DNA from: Candidatus Hydrogenedentota bacterium
Lineage (GTDB): Bacteria > Hydrogenedentota > Hydrogenedentia > Hydrogenedentales > SLHB01
NCBI GenBank assembly: GCA_016215105.1
Contig: JACRLJ010000077.1
Location: 1-63,878 of the forward strand
Length of the DNA: 63,878 nt
Direction of reading: 5' to 3'
Part shown: in pieces, positions 19,149-29,151 of the stretch
Position numbering within the stretch: position 1 is the stretch's first letter
How the letters are laid out: the number at the start of each line of letters is the position of its first letter
Program-made: the position numbers and the translations under genes
Notes under the pieces: generated by a model
What the model was told of the DNA's origin: nothing
Database searches by the model: none
The model's input: the letters and a program-made list of their open reading frames with translations, nothing else

Positions 19149-19794
19149 TTAACACTCCCGGTTGAATCATTGGCGCACAATTGCATCGTTCGTTCGAGGG
19201 CACAAGCTTTGGCCGGATTACCCTCCCGACAAAGCGCCCCTCAATCTATCAGAACGGGCCCACTCGAATCGAAATGCCGGCAGGGGGCGTGTGTATGGCA
19301 GGCGCCTGGATTCCCAGGATTGCCCCGCCCACCGTTTCCCAAAGGCCGAACCCAAAGGAATACGGGGTTTTCTTACGTTAGGGCGCGGAGGCTATTTGTC
19401 TGTTCCATGCGGCCGCCTTTGTTTATGCGATGACTCCCCGCTGCACAGTAAGCGGCATTGATTCGCCTGGGTTTGCATAAATCGCGGACCAGGTGGTAAA
19501 ATCCGTGACGTGTGAGATCGTCTTAGGTCCGCTCTATCCGTTACCAGGAATGCGGCGAGAAAGTCAGCTTTTTGACGCGGCGCGGCCAGAAAGCGTCTGT
19601 AAGTAGTTCAATAACAGCGCTGCCTCGTGCGGAGTTTTGCTATGCGTAGGCTTTCTGGCCGGGCCTCTAGTAATCGGCCTGGCGGTTGTATGCAATTATT
19701 GGTTTTTCATAGTTGTTGGCGCTCGAAGGGGGAGCATCGTTGTATCAAGACGCTCGCCATTCGCTGTTAGTCCTGGCTGGGGGAGAGATACTCC
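19149..19794. other. Intergenic region with a dispersed repeat and an inverted repeat
   Basis: No credible gene is seen in these 646 bases. Positions 19546-19581 match the repeat at 51358 (about 80% over 30 bases). GGCCAGAAAGC (19584-19594) and GCTTTCTGGCC (19650-19660) are perfect inverted arms 55 bases apart, followed by GGGCCTCTAG, which also ends the 51358 copy. The rest has no clear promoter or riboswitch. Confidence 0.5.
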
Positions 19795-20727
19795 GTGGCA
19801 AAGATTCTTATAGTAGACGACGACAAGAACACAGCCGAGACGCTGAAAAGGCATCTCGAAGCGGCGGGTCATACGTGTACGATCGAGTCGTCGGGGGTTC
19901 GCGCGATCGATGCCGCTCGCGCCGTGGGGCACGACGTAGTGGTACTGGACGTGATGTTGCCCGGCGTGTCCGGCTTTGAGATCTGCCGGCGTATCCGCCG
20001 TGACGCGGACTTGTACACGCTGCCGGTCCTCATTTTGTCGGCCATGAGCAGCGAAGAGGAAGTAATGCACGGGCTGTCTCAAGGCGCTGACGATTACGTT
20101 ACGAAGCCATTTGATATCAACAATCTGATTCAGCGCATCGAGAGTCTGGTTCGAGCCAATTCCGATATGAATGCGGTGGACGCGTTGACGTCGCTTCCGG
20201 GCGCGGACAGCACCAAGCGTGAGTTGCAGCGCCGCATCAGCCGGCAGACCGGGTTTGGCGTAGCGTATGTGGAGCTTACTCAGATTCGCGAATTCAGCTA
20301 TCGCTGTGGCGCGGAGGCCAGGGGCAAGGCGATACGCCGCTTGGGCCGGGCCCTTGTCCAATGCGGGGCCGATCTGCAGACGCCTGACTTGCTGGCGGGG
20401 CATATGGGAGGAGGCCATTTCGTTTGTGTCATGGAGCCTTCGGCATGCGAGTCCTTTTGCGGCGCGGTATACAAGATCTGGACTGAAAACCTGGGGCGTC
20501 TGTATATGTCGCTGGGTCTGGAACGCGAGTACAACGCCACGGTGAATAAACTGACGGACGGCCCGCGGATTCCGTTGCTCAACGTGCTGTGCTGCATAAC
20601 TACTCACGATGGCAAGGAGAGCGTCAACTCCAAGCAGGTTTTCGAGATTCTATCCCACATCCGGCATCGCGCGTTGGAGTCCCAGTCCGGCGGTATTCAC
20701 CGGGACCGCCGGGCCGTGGCGGGGTAG
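19795..20727 (+). CDS. Response regulator: receiver domain plus degenerate GGDEF domain
   Basis: Residues 1-120 form a receiver domain (KILIVDDD, phospho-acceptor Asp52 in VVLDVMLPGVSG, KPF at 104-106). Residues about 127-290 resemble a GGDEF domain, beginning DALTSLPG and with a strand pattern like diguanylate cyclases. The active-site loop reads HMGGGHFV where GG(D/E)EF is expected, so c-di-GMP synthesis is unlikely and a binding or signalling role is more plausible. The GTG start at 19795 is preceded by GGGGGAGAGATACTCC. No kinase gene is adjacent. Confidence 0.82.
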   Translation: MAKILIVDDDKNTAETLKRHLEAAGHTCTIESSGVRAIDAARAVGHDVVVLDVMLPGVSGFEICRRIRRDADLYTLPVLILSAMSSEEEVMHGLSQGADDYVTKPFDINNLIQRIESLVRANSDMNAVDALTSLPGADSTKRELQRRISRQTGFGVAYVELTQIREFSYRCGAEARGKAIRRLGRALVQCGADLQTPDLLAGHMGGGHFVCVMEPSACESFCGAVYKIWTENLGRLYMSLGLEREYNATVNKLTDGPRIPLLNVLCCITTHDGKESVNSKQVFEILSHIRHRALESQSGGIHRDRRAVAG

Positions 20728-20949
20728 AGCGTCACCGGGGGGCGCTGGACCACGGGTGAGTGTAATCAAGGGTGTTCTGTTCGGCGGATGCGGATAACGC
20801 ATAATTGATTGACAGTGTGATCGTCTTCCCGTTTGCCCAGCCGCGTAAAAAGAGCTAAGTACATGCCAGATATCGGGGGATCAATGAACGGAGTTTTCGG
20901 CGTATTTCTAGCGAATTCGAGCATTCCCTGCTTCGCGGGAAGCGATTGC

Positions 20950-20979
20950 TTGACATCGGCTAGGGTAATCACTTACGAT
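20950..20979 (+). promoter_or_regulatory. Promoter of tRNA-Phe/tRNA-Thr
   Basis: A perfect TTGACA (20950-20955) and TACGAT (20974-20979), 18 bases apart, end 13 bases before the tRNA-Phe gene. Confidence 0.65.
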
Positions 20980-20992
20980 CTTAGGCGCCCGT

Positions 20993-21068
<76 letters not shown>

Positions 21069-21077
21069 TTTTTTTAT

Positions 21078-21153
21078 GCTGGAGTAGCTCAGTTGGTAGA
21101 GCGCATCACTCGTAATGATGAGGTCCGGGGTTCGATTCCCCGCTCCAGCTCCA
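21078..21153 (+). tRNA. tRNA-Thr (anticodon CGT)
   Basis: GCTGGAG pairs with CTCCAGC, discriminator T and encoded CCA. The anticodon loop CTCGTAA holds CGT and the T-arm CGGGGTTCGATTCCCCG is intact. It starts 10 bases after tRNA-Phe. Confidence 0.95.
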
Positions 21154-21331
21154 TTACTTTACTGTAGTAATCCGGCACGCAGGCCGTGACAGGCCGGACG
21201 TTACTCTCCATGCCACACGGGCGTCCCTCACTGGAGGGCCTATCGCGGTTTGGGGGCTTGGCGTGTTCAAAATATCGTGCGGTTGAGAGATGACGGGATA
21301 ATCTCGTATCTTTGGATTGGGCTCACCACTT

Positions 21332-21910
21332 ATGGACATGAAACAGTCGTTCAGCACATCAGAGGTTGCACGGTTTTGCCACGTTACGGCCGATACGATT
21401 CGCAAATGGGCTGAGGCGGGACGAATCCACGTTTTCAAGACACCCGGGGGCCATCGGCGTATTCGCCGCGAAGACCTCATCCAGTTCTTGCGCGAGAATA
21501 ACATCCCGATTCACACCGATTTGGACAATTCGGGCACGCGGGTGCTGGTTGTGGACGACGAGAAGGCAGTTGTCTCGGTAATTCGCCGGTTTCTCGAGCG
21601 GTCGCAGACATCATTCCAAGTCGAAGTGGCCATGGACGGTTTTGACGCCGGTCACCAGGTGGCGACGTTCCGGCCCGACGTGGTGTTTCTCGACTTGCGC
21701 TTGCCAGGTATCGACGGGTTCGAGGTGTGCCGCAGGATAAAGGCGTCCCCGGATCGCGCCAATATCCACGTCATCGCAATGACGGGTTACTACGACGGCG
21801 ATACGGCCAGCAAGATTATCGAGATCGGCGCGGCGATGTGCCTGCAGAAGCCGTTTACTCCCGATGATTTGCGGCGCGCGCTGGCCAAAGTGGGCGTGGA
21901 AGTAAACTGA
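21332..21910 (+). CDS. MerR/excisionase-type DNA-binding domain fused to a receiver domain
   Basis: Residues 6-56 are a winged helix-turn-helix of the MerR/BldC/excisionase type (FSTSEVARFCHVTADTIRKW, then GRIHVFKTPGGHRRI and REDLIQFL). Residues about 69-190 form a receiver domain: VLVVDDEKAV, phospho-acceptor Asp121 in VVFLDLRLPG, and LQKPF. The order, DNA-binding first and receiver last, is the reverse of usual response regulators. The protein likely binds DNA under control of phosphorylation at the C-terminal receiver. ATG at 21332 is chosen because the upstream TTG would add only unrelated residues. The gene lies 178 bases after tRNA-Thr with no kinase next to it. Confidence 0.85.
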   Translation: MDMKQSFSTSEVARFCHVTADTIRKWAEAGRIHVFKTPGGHRRIRREDLIQFLRENNIPIHTDLDNSGTRVLVVDDEKAVVSVIRRFLERSQTSFQVEVAMDGFDAGHQVATFRPDVVFLDLRLPGIDGFEVCRRIKASPDRANIHVIAMTGYYDGDTASKIIEIGAAMCLQKPFTPDDLRRALAKVGVEVN

Positions 21911-22016
21911 ATCGCCGAAAGGTCTCCCGCAGCGGGAAGCTTGCCGTGCGAGGGGCCGTACTCCATATACTACGCGGGGGCGTTACTACCAGTCCGGCGG
22001 CGAAGCCGCCAATTCC

Positions 22017-23306
22017 TCAGGCTTTGTTTTTGGCCGCTTTTTCGCGCTCGGGGGCAACACCATAGTCGCGAATCCGAATCGTCCGGCCGTTCTGTATCGC
22101 GGACTGGTGGGCCACAATCCCCGGCATCGTATACGCGATGGCCTCGTAGACGTCCACCGAAGGCGGACGGTCCTCGATGACGGCGCGCACAAACTCATGC
22201 GTCAGGAACGTGTGGGAGTTGTGATGGCCGGTCTGTACTCGCATGGGTTCGGGAAGACGGTCGAAGTAGTCCGGAGTCTTGTCGGGATCGATATGCACAT
22301 CGCCCTCCGGGTATCCGTTGGTGTCGAGGGTGGTCTTCCCGTCTTTGGCTATTGTTACCAAGGAGTTCGGCGAGCCCTCCGGCCGCGCGGCGCTATAAGA
22401 CATACGATCTCCGTAGAATGACGCGCGTTCCGTTCCGCCCGCGGCGACGTGCCAATAGACCGCCACGCGCGCTGAATGACCGCGCGCCGTGCGGAAAAAT
22501 GCGGTCGTGTTCCAGAATGGGTTGCCGTAAGTATTCGTTCGCAGGATTTCGTGGTCGTCTCCCCAGCCGATTGCGGAAACCGCTGTTAGTCGTTCGCCGG
22601 TAACGGGGACGATCATGCCGGTGCAGTGCGTCGGATAGTGCATGGGCGGAAATCCGTGGCGCCATGTGGGGAGCCCGCGGTCGTCGTACATTAACGCCTT
22701 CAGTCCCTCGTGGTGATACTCGGCCTCCGAATAGAAAATGGTTCCGAACTCGCCTGCCTGCGCTTTTTCGCGGCAGGCGATGATTTCCGGATGGTAATAG
22801 CTGGTTTCGGCCATCATGTAGGTCATACCGGTGGATTTGACGCAGTCCAGCAGTTCCTCCAATTCATCGGCGGACATCCCGGCGGGGACCGCGCTAATGA
22901 CGTGTTTTCCGGCCTTCATCGCCTCGATCGCCATCCAAACGTGCAACGGAGCCGGTGTAAACACTCCAACCGCGTCGAGTTCGGGGTGTTGCAGCATCTC
23001 GCGGAAGGTCTTAAAGGTATTGGCGCACCCGTACGTCTTCGCGAGGCGTCCAAGGGCTTCATCTCGAATATCGCAGACCGCGGTGACCTTGCAATCCGGA
23101 TCCAGATGCCATTGAAAGCCGGCCCCGAAGTTTCCACCGACGACGCCCATACGGATCTTCGCGATAGGCGCCCGCTTCTTGGGCTTTGCCGACTTGGTTT
23201 CCGACGATTTCAAGGATTCTCCGGCTGCGGCGCCGGCCAAGGCCACGGCTCCCACACCCGCGATGAAATTCCGCCGCGAGACTTCTCCATGGGTTTTGTC
23301 AACCAT
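22017..23306 (-). CDS. Tat-exported Gfo/Idh/MocA oxidoreductase
   Basis: The 429-residue protein starts with a twin-arginine signal (SRRNFIAGVGAVALAGAAAG), so it is folded with cofactor and exported. A Rossmann domain follows (MGVVGGNFGAGFQWHL, TAVCDIRDEAL). The usual EKP motif is replaced by SAVPAGMS, so the conserved Lys is missing. The C-terminal half contains YYHPEIIACREKAQAGEFG and an NSHTFLTHEFVRAVIEDRPP segment typical of large family members in sugar and glycan metabolism of PVC-type bacteria. The substrate is unknown. It stands alone, with convergent transcription toward the HTH-receiver gene. Confidence 0.85.
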   Translation of the reverse strand: MVDKTHGEVSRRNFIAGVGAVALAGAAAGESLKSSETKSAKPKKRAPIAKIRMGVVGGNFGAGFQWHLDPDCKVTAVCDIRDEALGRLAKTYGCANTFKTFREMLQHPELDAVGVFTPAPLHVWMAIEAMKAGKHVISAVPAGMSADELEELLDCVKSTGMTYMMAETSYYHPEIIACREKAQAGEFGTIFYSEAEYHHEGLKALMYDDRGLPTWRHGFPPMHYPTHCTGMIVPVTGERLTAVSAIGWGDDHEILRTNTYGNPFWNTTAFFRTARGHSARVAVYWHVAAGGTERASFYGDRMSYSAARPEGSPNSLVTIAKDGKTTLDTNGYPEGDVHIDPDKTPDYFDRLPEPMRVQTGHHNSHTFLTHEFVRAVIEDRPPSVDVYEAIAYTMPGIVAHQSAIQNGRTIRIRDYGVAPEREKAAKNKA

Positions 23307-24212
<906 letters not shown>

Positions 24213-24267
24213 ATCGCATAAACACACGAAGTACTTACGCTGCGGAGCTTATTCAACGGAGGAAGTT

Positions 24268-25692
24268 ATGTACAAGAACTTTGGCCCGAAAGATGTAGTA
24301 GACCTAATTAAGAAGCAGGAAGTTAAGTTCGTCGATTTCCGATTCATGGACTTCCCCGGACTTCAGCAGCACTTTACCATTCCGGCGGGGTTGGTACAGG
24401 AAGACACGTTTGAAGATGGCTTGGGCTTCGACGGATCGAGTATCCGCGGCTGGCAAGCGATCAACGAGAGTGACATGCTGGTCATGCCGGACCCGAAGAC
24501 GGCGACGATCGATCCGTTCTCCGAGATGAAGACGCTCATCATGTATTGTAACATCCTTGACCCGATCACGAAGGAGCGGTATTCGCGCTGCCCGCGCTGC
24601 ATCGCGCAGAAGGCCGAAAACTACCTGCTTACTACCGGGATCGGAGATCGCGCGCTGTTCGGTCCGGAAGCGGAGTTCTTCGTATTCGACGATGTGCGGT
24701 ACGATCAAACGTCGCACTCCGGGTACTATCACCTGGACAGTTCGGAAGGCATCTGGAACAGCGGCCGCGATGAGAAGCCTAACCTTGGTTACAAGCTGCG
24801 CTATAAGGAAGGGTACTTCCCGGTTCCCCCGTCCGATTCGCTTCAGGATTTGCGCAACGAAATGGTTGCGACCATGCTGGCGTGCGGTCTGAATGTCGAG
24901 TGCCACCACCATGAAGTCGCCACAGCGGGCCAGTGCGAGATCGATCTCCGGTTCGATTCGATGACGCTGATGGCCGACATGCTGACGATGTACAAATACG
25001 TCATCAAGAACACGGCCAAGAAGAATGGCAAGTCTGCGACGTTCATGCCCAAGCCGCTCTTTGGTGATAACGGGTCCGGAATGCACGTACACCAGAGCAT
25101 CTGGAAGGGCAACAAGCCCTTGTTCGCGGGTGACAAGTACGCGGGTCTCAGCCAGGAAGCGTTGTGGTACATTGGCGGTCTGCTGAAGCACGCGCCGTCG
25201 TTGGTCGCTCTGACCAACCCGACCATGAACTCGTACAAGCGTTTGGTCCCGGGTTTTGAAGCGCCGGTGAACCTCGCGTACTCGAGCCGCAACCGCAGCG
25301 CCTGCTGCCGTATCCCGATGTATTCGGCCAGCCCCAAGGCCAAGCGCGTCGAGTTCCGCGTACCGGACCCGTCCTGCAACCCGTACATGGCGTTCTCGGC
25401 GCTGTTGATGGCCGGTCTGGACGGCATTCAGAACAAGATCGATCCGGGCGTGCCGCTGGACAAAGATCTGTACGATCTGCCGGCGGAAGAAAAGGCCAAA
25501 GTGCCGCAGGTTCCGGGCAGCCTGGACCAGGCGCTCAAGAACCTCGAGAAGGATCACGCGTTCCTGCTCAAGGGCGACGTGTTCACGGCGGATGTAATCG
25601 AGACGTGGATTGAGTACAAGTACAAGAACGAAGTGCAGGCCATCAATATCCGGCCTCACCCGTATGAGTTCTTCCTGTATTACGACATCTAG
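24268..25692 (+). CDS. glnA: Glutamine synthetase type I
   Basis: GlnA makes glutamine from glutamate and ammonia with ATP as a dodecamer. The 474-residue length is normal. Landmarks are [16 protein letters not shown] (latch region), [12 protein letters not shown] with metal ligands, [12 protein letters not shown], the ATP-site [28 protein letters not shown] and [23 protein letters not shown] places the adenylylation Tyr at about residue 402, so GlnE control is likely. The start ATG at 24268 follows GGAGGAAG. An intrinsic terminator lies about 80 bases after the stop. Confidence 0.97.
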   Translation: MYKNFGPKDVVDLIKKQEVKFVDFRFMDFPGLQQHFTIPAGLVQEDTFEDGLGFDGSSIRGWQAINESDMLVMPDPKTATIDPFSEMKTLIMYCNILDPITKERYSRCPRCIAQKAENYLLTTGIGDRALFGPEAEFFVFDDVRYDQTSHSGYYHLDSSEGIWNSGRDEKPNLGYKLRYKEGYFPVPPSDSLQDLRNEMVATMLACGLNVECHHHEVATAGQCEIDLRFDSMTLMADMLTMYKYVIKNTAKKNGKSATFMPKPLFGDNGSGMHVHQSIWKGNKPLFAGDKYAGLSQEALWYIGGLLKHAPSLVALTNPTMNSYKRLVPGFEAPVNLAYSSRNRSACCRIPMYSASPKAKRVEFRVPDPSCNPYMAFSALLMAGLDGIQNKIDPGVPLDKDLYDLPAEEKAKVPQVPGSLDQALKNLEKDHAFLLKGDVFTADVIETWIEYKYKNEVQAINIRPHPYEFFLYYDI

Positions 25693-25771
25693 TTCAAGTT
25701 GTTCGATTAGGACGTGTTGCGTTTTTTGGTGTCACTAAGCCCCCCCTTTGGGACGCCGAAAAACTACTGAT

Positions 25772-25812
25772 AAACGGCTGGCGCTGCTCGTGACGAGCGG
25801 CGCCAGCCGTTT
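25772..25812 (+). terminator. Intrinsic terminator after glnA
   Basis: AAACGGCTGGCGCTGCTCG and CGAGCGGCGCCAGCCGTTT form a 19-bp stem with one mismatch around a TGA loop. The A-rich and T-rich ends make it usable in both directions. Confidence 0.85.
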
Positions 25813-25860
25813 CGCTGTTGAGAGGGCGATGGTGGTTTCGTTCAGAACGCGAATGCGCGC

Positions 25861-25965
25861 TCAGATTGCATCGTAGGGCAACGCGGCGAGTTCGTAGAGC
25901 TTCAGAATGTTTTCGAGGGGGACATCCAGCTGGAACGCGTGGGAGGGCGACATAATGAACTCGCC
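25861..25965 (-). pseudogene. C-terminal remnant of a uroporphyrinogen-decarboxylase-family gene
   Basis: The minus-strand frame ending at 25861 reads EFIMSPSHAFQLDVPLENI, then LKLYELAALPYDAI. The IMSPSHxxQxDxPLENI pattern is the usual C-terminal end of UROD/MtaA-type methyltransferase family proteins. Upstream the frame loses all similarity within about 35 codons and no N-terminal part is found before the sugar isomerase gene. The region also contains the glnA terminator. It looks like the residue of a deleted gene. Confidence 0.6.
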
Positions 25966-26219
25966 GGCCCGGCCCGCGTGTAGAAGGGGAGGCACGAACT
26001 TCGTCTTCAAACACCACGCCGCGCTTGCGGGGACGCATCTCCTGGGCATCAATATTCTGTTTGCGATACCCCGCGGGATACGTTGGCGGTGTTCGCTATT
26101 CTGCGGGAACTTTGGGTAGTATAGGGCATGGGGAAAGCGCAGGGGCGTGTGGTTGCTCCTCCTGGCGCGTGAAGGGCGTTGGAGGCCGATACGGGCTGTT
26201 TCGCGGAAAGGAAGACGGC

Positions 26220-27023
26220 ATGAAGCTGGGTATGGTGACCTACAACATGGGCAAGGACATGGATTGCCCGCAGTTGATTGATCTATGCAAGAAGACCGGC
26301 CTCAAGGGCGTCGAACTTCGCACAGGCCATAAGCACGGAGTCGAGGTCGCGCTGACGAAGGAAGAGCGGACCAAGGTGAAGCAGCTCTTTGCCGAGTCCG
26401 GGATCGAGATTGCTGGACTGGGTTCGGCGTTCGAATATCATTCCACGGACCCTGCCGTAGTGAAGAAGAACGTCGAGGACAGCATCGCTTACGCGCAACT
26501 TGCGGCGGACGTGGGGACGACGGGCATCAAAGTCCGGCCGAATGGGCTGCAGACGGACAAGGGCGTTCCCGCGGAGAAAACCTGCGAACAGATCGGTCTT
26601 GCCTTGAGGCAGATTGGCGTGTTCGCCGAGGGCATCGGCATTCAGGTGCGGCTCGAGGTGCATGGGAAAGAGACTCAACGGCCGAAGAATATCAAGATGA
26701 TCCTGGACGCCGCCAATCATCCGAACGTGTACGCGTGCTGGAATTCCAACGCGACGGACATGGATGAGAAGAAGAGCATCGACGCCAGCTTTGCGCTGTT
26801 GAAGGACAAGATTGGCCATTGTCACATTACCGATATCGGCGTGTATCAATATCCCTGGCAAGACCTGTTCAACAAGCTCAAGTCCATCAACTACGCGGGA
26901 TGGTGTCTGGCGGAGATCAAGGAGGTGGGCGAGAATCAGACGCAGGCGCAGGCGGAACGGTTCATGAAGTATTACCGGACGCTGTTTGATTTGTATACGG
27001 GCGCGTATAAGTTCCCGCAATAG
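26220..27023 (+). CDS. Sugar phosphate isomerase/epimerase-like TIM barrel protein
   Basis: The 267-residue protein is of the xylose-isomerase-like AP_endonuc_2 family. Visible strands and metal-site segments are MKLGMVTYNMG, GLKGVELRTGHKHGVE, GIEIAGLGSAFEYH, VRLEVHGKET with the ligand Glu, ACWNSNATD, IGHCHITDIG and YAGWCLAEIKE. Family members interconvert keto- and aldo-sugars or epimerise them. The ATG at 26220 follows AAAGGAAGA and removes about 65 upstream codons that lack similarity. In similar genomes such proteins act with Gfo/Idh oxidoreductases, several of which lie in this window. The substrate is not predictable. Confidence 0.88.
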   Translation: MKLGMVTYNMGKDMDCPQLIDLCKKTGLKGVELRTGHKHGVEVALTKEERTKVKQLFAESGIEIAGLGSAFEYHSTDPAVVKKNVEDSIAYAQLAADVGTTGIKVRPNGLQTDKGVPAEKTCEQIGLALRQIGVFAEGIGIQVRLEVHGKETQRPKNIKMILDAANHPNVYACWNSNATDMDEKKSIDASFALLKDKIGHCHITDIGVYQYPWQDLFNKLKSINYAGWCLAEIKEVGENQTQAQAERFMKYYRTLFDLYTGAYKFPQ

Positions 27024-27151
27024 GGCGGAGTACATACGTATACCATGGAGTTCGGCGCGCGCACACCAGGCGGAGCGCTCGAAATGCGCGGGGCAGATTA
27101 CTCACTTTGTTGCTAGGAGTCTCTCAATAGTAGAGACGGGGCGAGCGGGAG

Positions 27152-27196
27152 GGCGGCTGTCCCCAGCCGCCGGGGCCAACCGTGGCCTTTTGTTTT
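27152..27196 (+). terminator. Paired hairpins after the isomerase gene, possible terminator
   Basis: GGCGGCTGTCCCCAGCCGCC forms an 8-bp stem, followed by GGCCA-ACCG-TGGCC and TTTTGTTTT. The first palindrome belongs to the same family as the one at 3916-3935. Confidence 0.45.
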
Positions 27197-27252
27197 GGGT
27201 GCCCTAAGCAACCTATTTGAGTAGGGGCCGGTCGAAGCGCCCAGACCGGCGA

Positions 27253-27483
27253 ATGAGGACATTCGCCCTCCCGGTCACGGCGTTCTTGCTCGGTGTTCTT
27301 GTTACAAGCAGCCCTGTCCCGGTGTCCGCAGCTCAAAAGAATGACACGTTAGCAGTCACGTATGCGAACCGAAAGTATAGGAGCCTCTTGGGAGGCTTCC
27401 TCATACCACCAGCTCGGCTCGTGGTTGCCGATTCACGGCGGATCGGGTTACTTCTTGGCGTTGTAGGCCGCGATCCAATCTAG
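27253..27483 (+). CDS. Possible small secreted protein
   Basis: An ATG at 27253 starts a 76-residue frame with a convincing signal peptide (FALPVTAFLLGVLVTSSPVPVSAAQ split over residues 4-28) but a short unrecognised remainder. It overlaps the 3' end of the convergent gene at 27448 by 36 bases and has no clear ribosome site. It could be a truncated secreted protein whose 3' part was replaced when the neighbouring duplicated gene arrived. Confidence 0.3.
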   Translation: MRTFALPVTAFLLGVLVTSSPVPVSAAQKNDTLAVTYANRKYRSLLGGFLIPPARLVVADSRRIGLLLGVVGRDPI

Positions 27484-28260
27484 AACCTCTGGACGCAAAT
27501 AGTCATGCCATTTTTCCCACGAATCTTGGTAACGCTGATAGTAATACGTGGCAAGTTCATCGCTTCCCGTTAGAACGGCGAGTTGTAACGCGTTACACGG
27601 CGCCGATGCTTCGGCCGAGGGATTCACGGGTTTGGCCGCGCAGGATTCCTCGAGAAGTGCCGCTACGACGCGGGGGTCCTCCTCGAGCCAAGCCAGCTTC
27701 GTGCAGTAATAGCCACGGCGCTCTTCCGTTGAACGGCGCCGTACACAATCGCGAAGATAGGCGCGCGCCGATTCGAGATCGCCAAGGTCCCAAAGATACC
27801 GGTCGCCGATGGAGCCATGTATGTCACCACAAAACCGGTCTGCTCCGTCGCCCCCGACGGAAGAAACCGCGCTCGTTACTATTCTTCCGACGAGAAGTTC
27901 AGCTTTTCGTTTTGTCAACTCGGCGGCTGAAAGATAGTTCGGCTTTCGTCCCGAATCGGGGTCTAGAGCGAAATGCTCTCGCACCTGTTTCAATGTTGGT
28001 AGCGCCGCAAGTTCGGATGGGTGTGGCGCGGTGTACGCGGACGGAGAAGGCTCCTCGTTGACGGAGAGCGAGTGATCCGATTCGGCGTCTTGTTGGGATG
28101 GCGCGGTGGAATGTGGCGCAGGGCGCTGGATTTCGTCGACGGTTAGGGGCTTGACGGTTGACCGCCATTGGATGTCTCGGGCGGACAATGTGACTACGAG
28201 TATCAGCGCGAAGAGAATCAGAACGCCTACGGAAATCCCAAGCCACTTTAGTGCCTTCAC
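27448..28260 (-). CDS. Membrane-anchored protein of unknown function (duplicate A)
   Basis: The GTG at 28260, preceded by AGGAGGGG, gives 270 residues: one N-terminal transmembrane helix (GISVGVLILFALILVVTLSA, about residues 6-26), a variable Pro/Ser-rich stretch, then a helical domain of about 150 residues. That domain includes GDLESARAYLRDC, the conserved KLAWLEEDPRVVAALLE and LATYYYQRYQDSW. The alternation of helices resembles TPR/Sel1-like repeats. It is paralogous to the gene at 29152-29919, and about 200 bases upstream of each gene are also alike. The function is unknown. Sequence upstream of the GTG is shared repeat and should not be translated. Confidence 0.75.
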   Translation of the reverse strand: MKALKWLGISVGVLILFALILVVTLSARDIQWRSTVKPLTVDEIQRPAPHSTAPSQQDAESDHSLSVNEEPSPSAYTAPHPSELAALPTLKQVREHFALDPDSGRKPNYLSAAELTKRKAELLVGRIVTSAVSSVGGDGADRFCGDIHGSIGDRYLWDLGDLESARAYLRDCVRRRSTEERRGYYCTKLAWLEEDPRVVAALLEESCAAKPVNPSAEASAPCNALQLAVLTGSDELATYYYQRYQDSWEKWHDYLRPEVLDWIAAYNAKK

Positions 28261-28470
28261 CCGACGCCCCTCCTGTGATGAGTCCACCGCCGATATCGTG
28301 TGGCGGGTGTATTGTGGCAGAGAGGTCGGGCGGCGGACAAGCGTTAAGTATCCCTTGCAGGGAAGCCGGATGGGTGGGCGCGTGGTCCCAGGGGAGGCCG
28401 CCTTCGCGAAGCCTGTGGCTGCCACCCCTGGGCTAACTGATATGTTTCGCTTTCAGCGAACAAGCTGGGA
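28258..28470. repeat. Duplicated upstream block, copy 1
   Basis: About 210 bases from the start of duplicate A outward match 29925-30130 closely. Shared landmarks are CACCGCCGA, GTATTGTG, TATCCCTT-CAGGGAAG, GGTCCCAGGGGAGGCCGCCT and ATATGTTTCGCTTTCAGCGA. It includes the gene's ribosome site and possibly its promoter. Confidence 0.75.
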
Positions 28471-28689
28471 CGTTATTCGCGGTCCGGCTCCTAGTACTAC
28501 AACGCCAGTTTGCCTGACAAATTGCGCTGTACCCTCTCTGTGTGTATGGCAGTTGCATAGAAGCAGAGAAGTAATACCGGTACTAGACCTAGCGGCCCTC
28601 CCGCGAGGTCAGGTCACGGCGCACGATCGTTCGCGCTGAGAATGACGTATAGGTATACCCTGGCTAGCGAATGTGACGTGAGACCATCC

Positions 28690-29065
28690 ATAGCGCGCCC
28701 TTACAGGGCTTTCAAATCCTCCATCCCGATTTCCCAGGGCGTTGCCCTGGGCTGACATAGCGCCGCCCCTATCGGGGCTATAATGCGGCGCTTCGCCGCG
28801 TCTTTGGACTGATAGCATCGTCGTATTAGTTGCGATAGCGCCGCGATGGACTATATTCCTTACGCCCCTACCGGGGCTGACTGCAGGGTGGGGCACTACG
28901 TGTACCCACGGCTCACGCCGTGGGCTAGCCTCTAACGCCCCTACCGGGGCTAGTTGCGGCTACGCCGCGTTTTCACGCCAATAGCGTTGTAGTGTTAGTT
29001 GCAGCCACGCCGCGATGGGCTAAACGATATGTTTTGCTTTCGGCGAACAAGCCGGGGCGCGGTTG
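28690..29065. repeat. Cluster of REP-like palindromes
   Basis: Short perfect hairpins recur: CCCAGGGCGTTGCCCTGGG (28733-28751), GCCCCTATCGGGGC (28765-28778), GCGGCGCTTCGCCGC (28785-28799), GCCCCTACCGGGGC (28864-28877 and 28937-28950) and CCCACGGCTCACGCCGTGGG (28905-28924). The right end (29010-29060) repeats the tail of the duplicated upstream block. Spacing is irregular and the units differ, so this is not a CRISPR array. REP families of this kind are mobilised by Y1-type RAYT transposases; none is in this window. Confidence 0.75.
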
Positions 29066-29151
29066 TGAAATGGGTAGACGATTCGCCCCTCATTGAACGT
29101 GGAACAGCAGAATCGGTGGATTAGCGTTAGCTTAGTCTCGCCTTGCTGGGA

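Noticed and set aside
19149-19794. Riboswitch or sRNA upstream of the response regulator
   Set aside because: Apart from the repeat pair I find no known aptamer motif and no promoter-terminator pair.
24304-25659. A 451-codon antisense open frame opposite glnA
   Set aside because: It is the shadow of a high-GC gene with strong codon bias. glnA is intact and the antisense product has Arg-rich, family-less composition.
28690-29065. Possible CRISPR array
   Set aside because: The repeats are short, different palindromes at irregular distances, with no constant spacer length and no cas genes.
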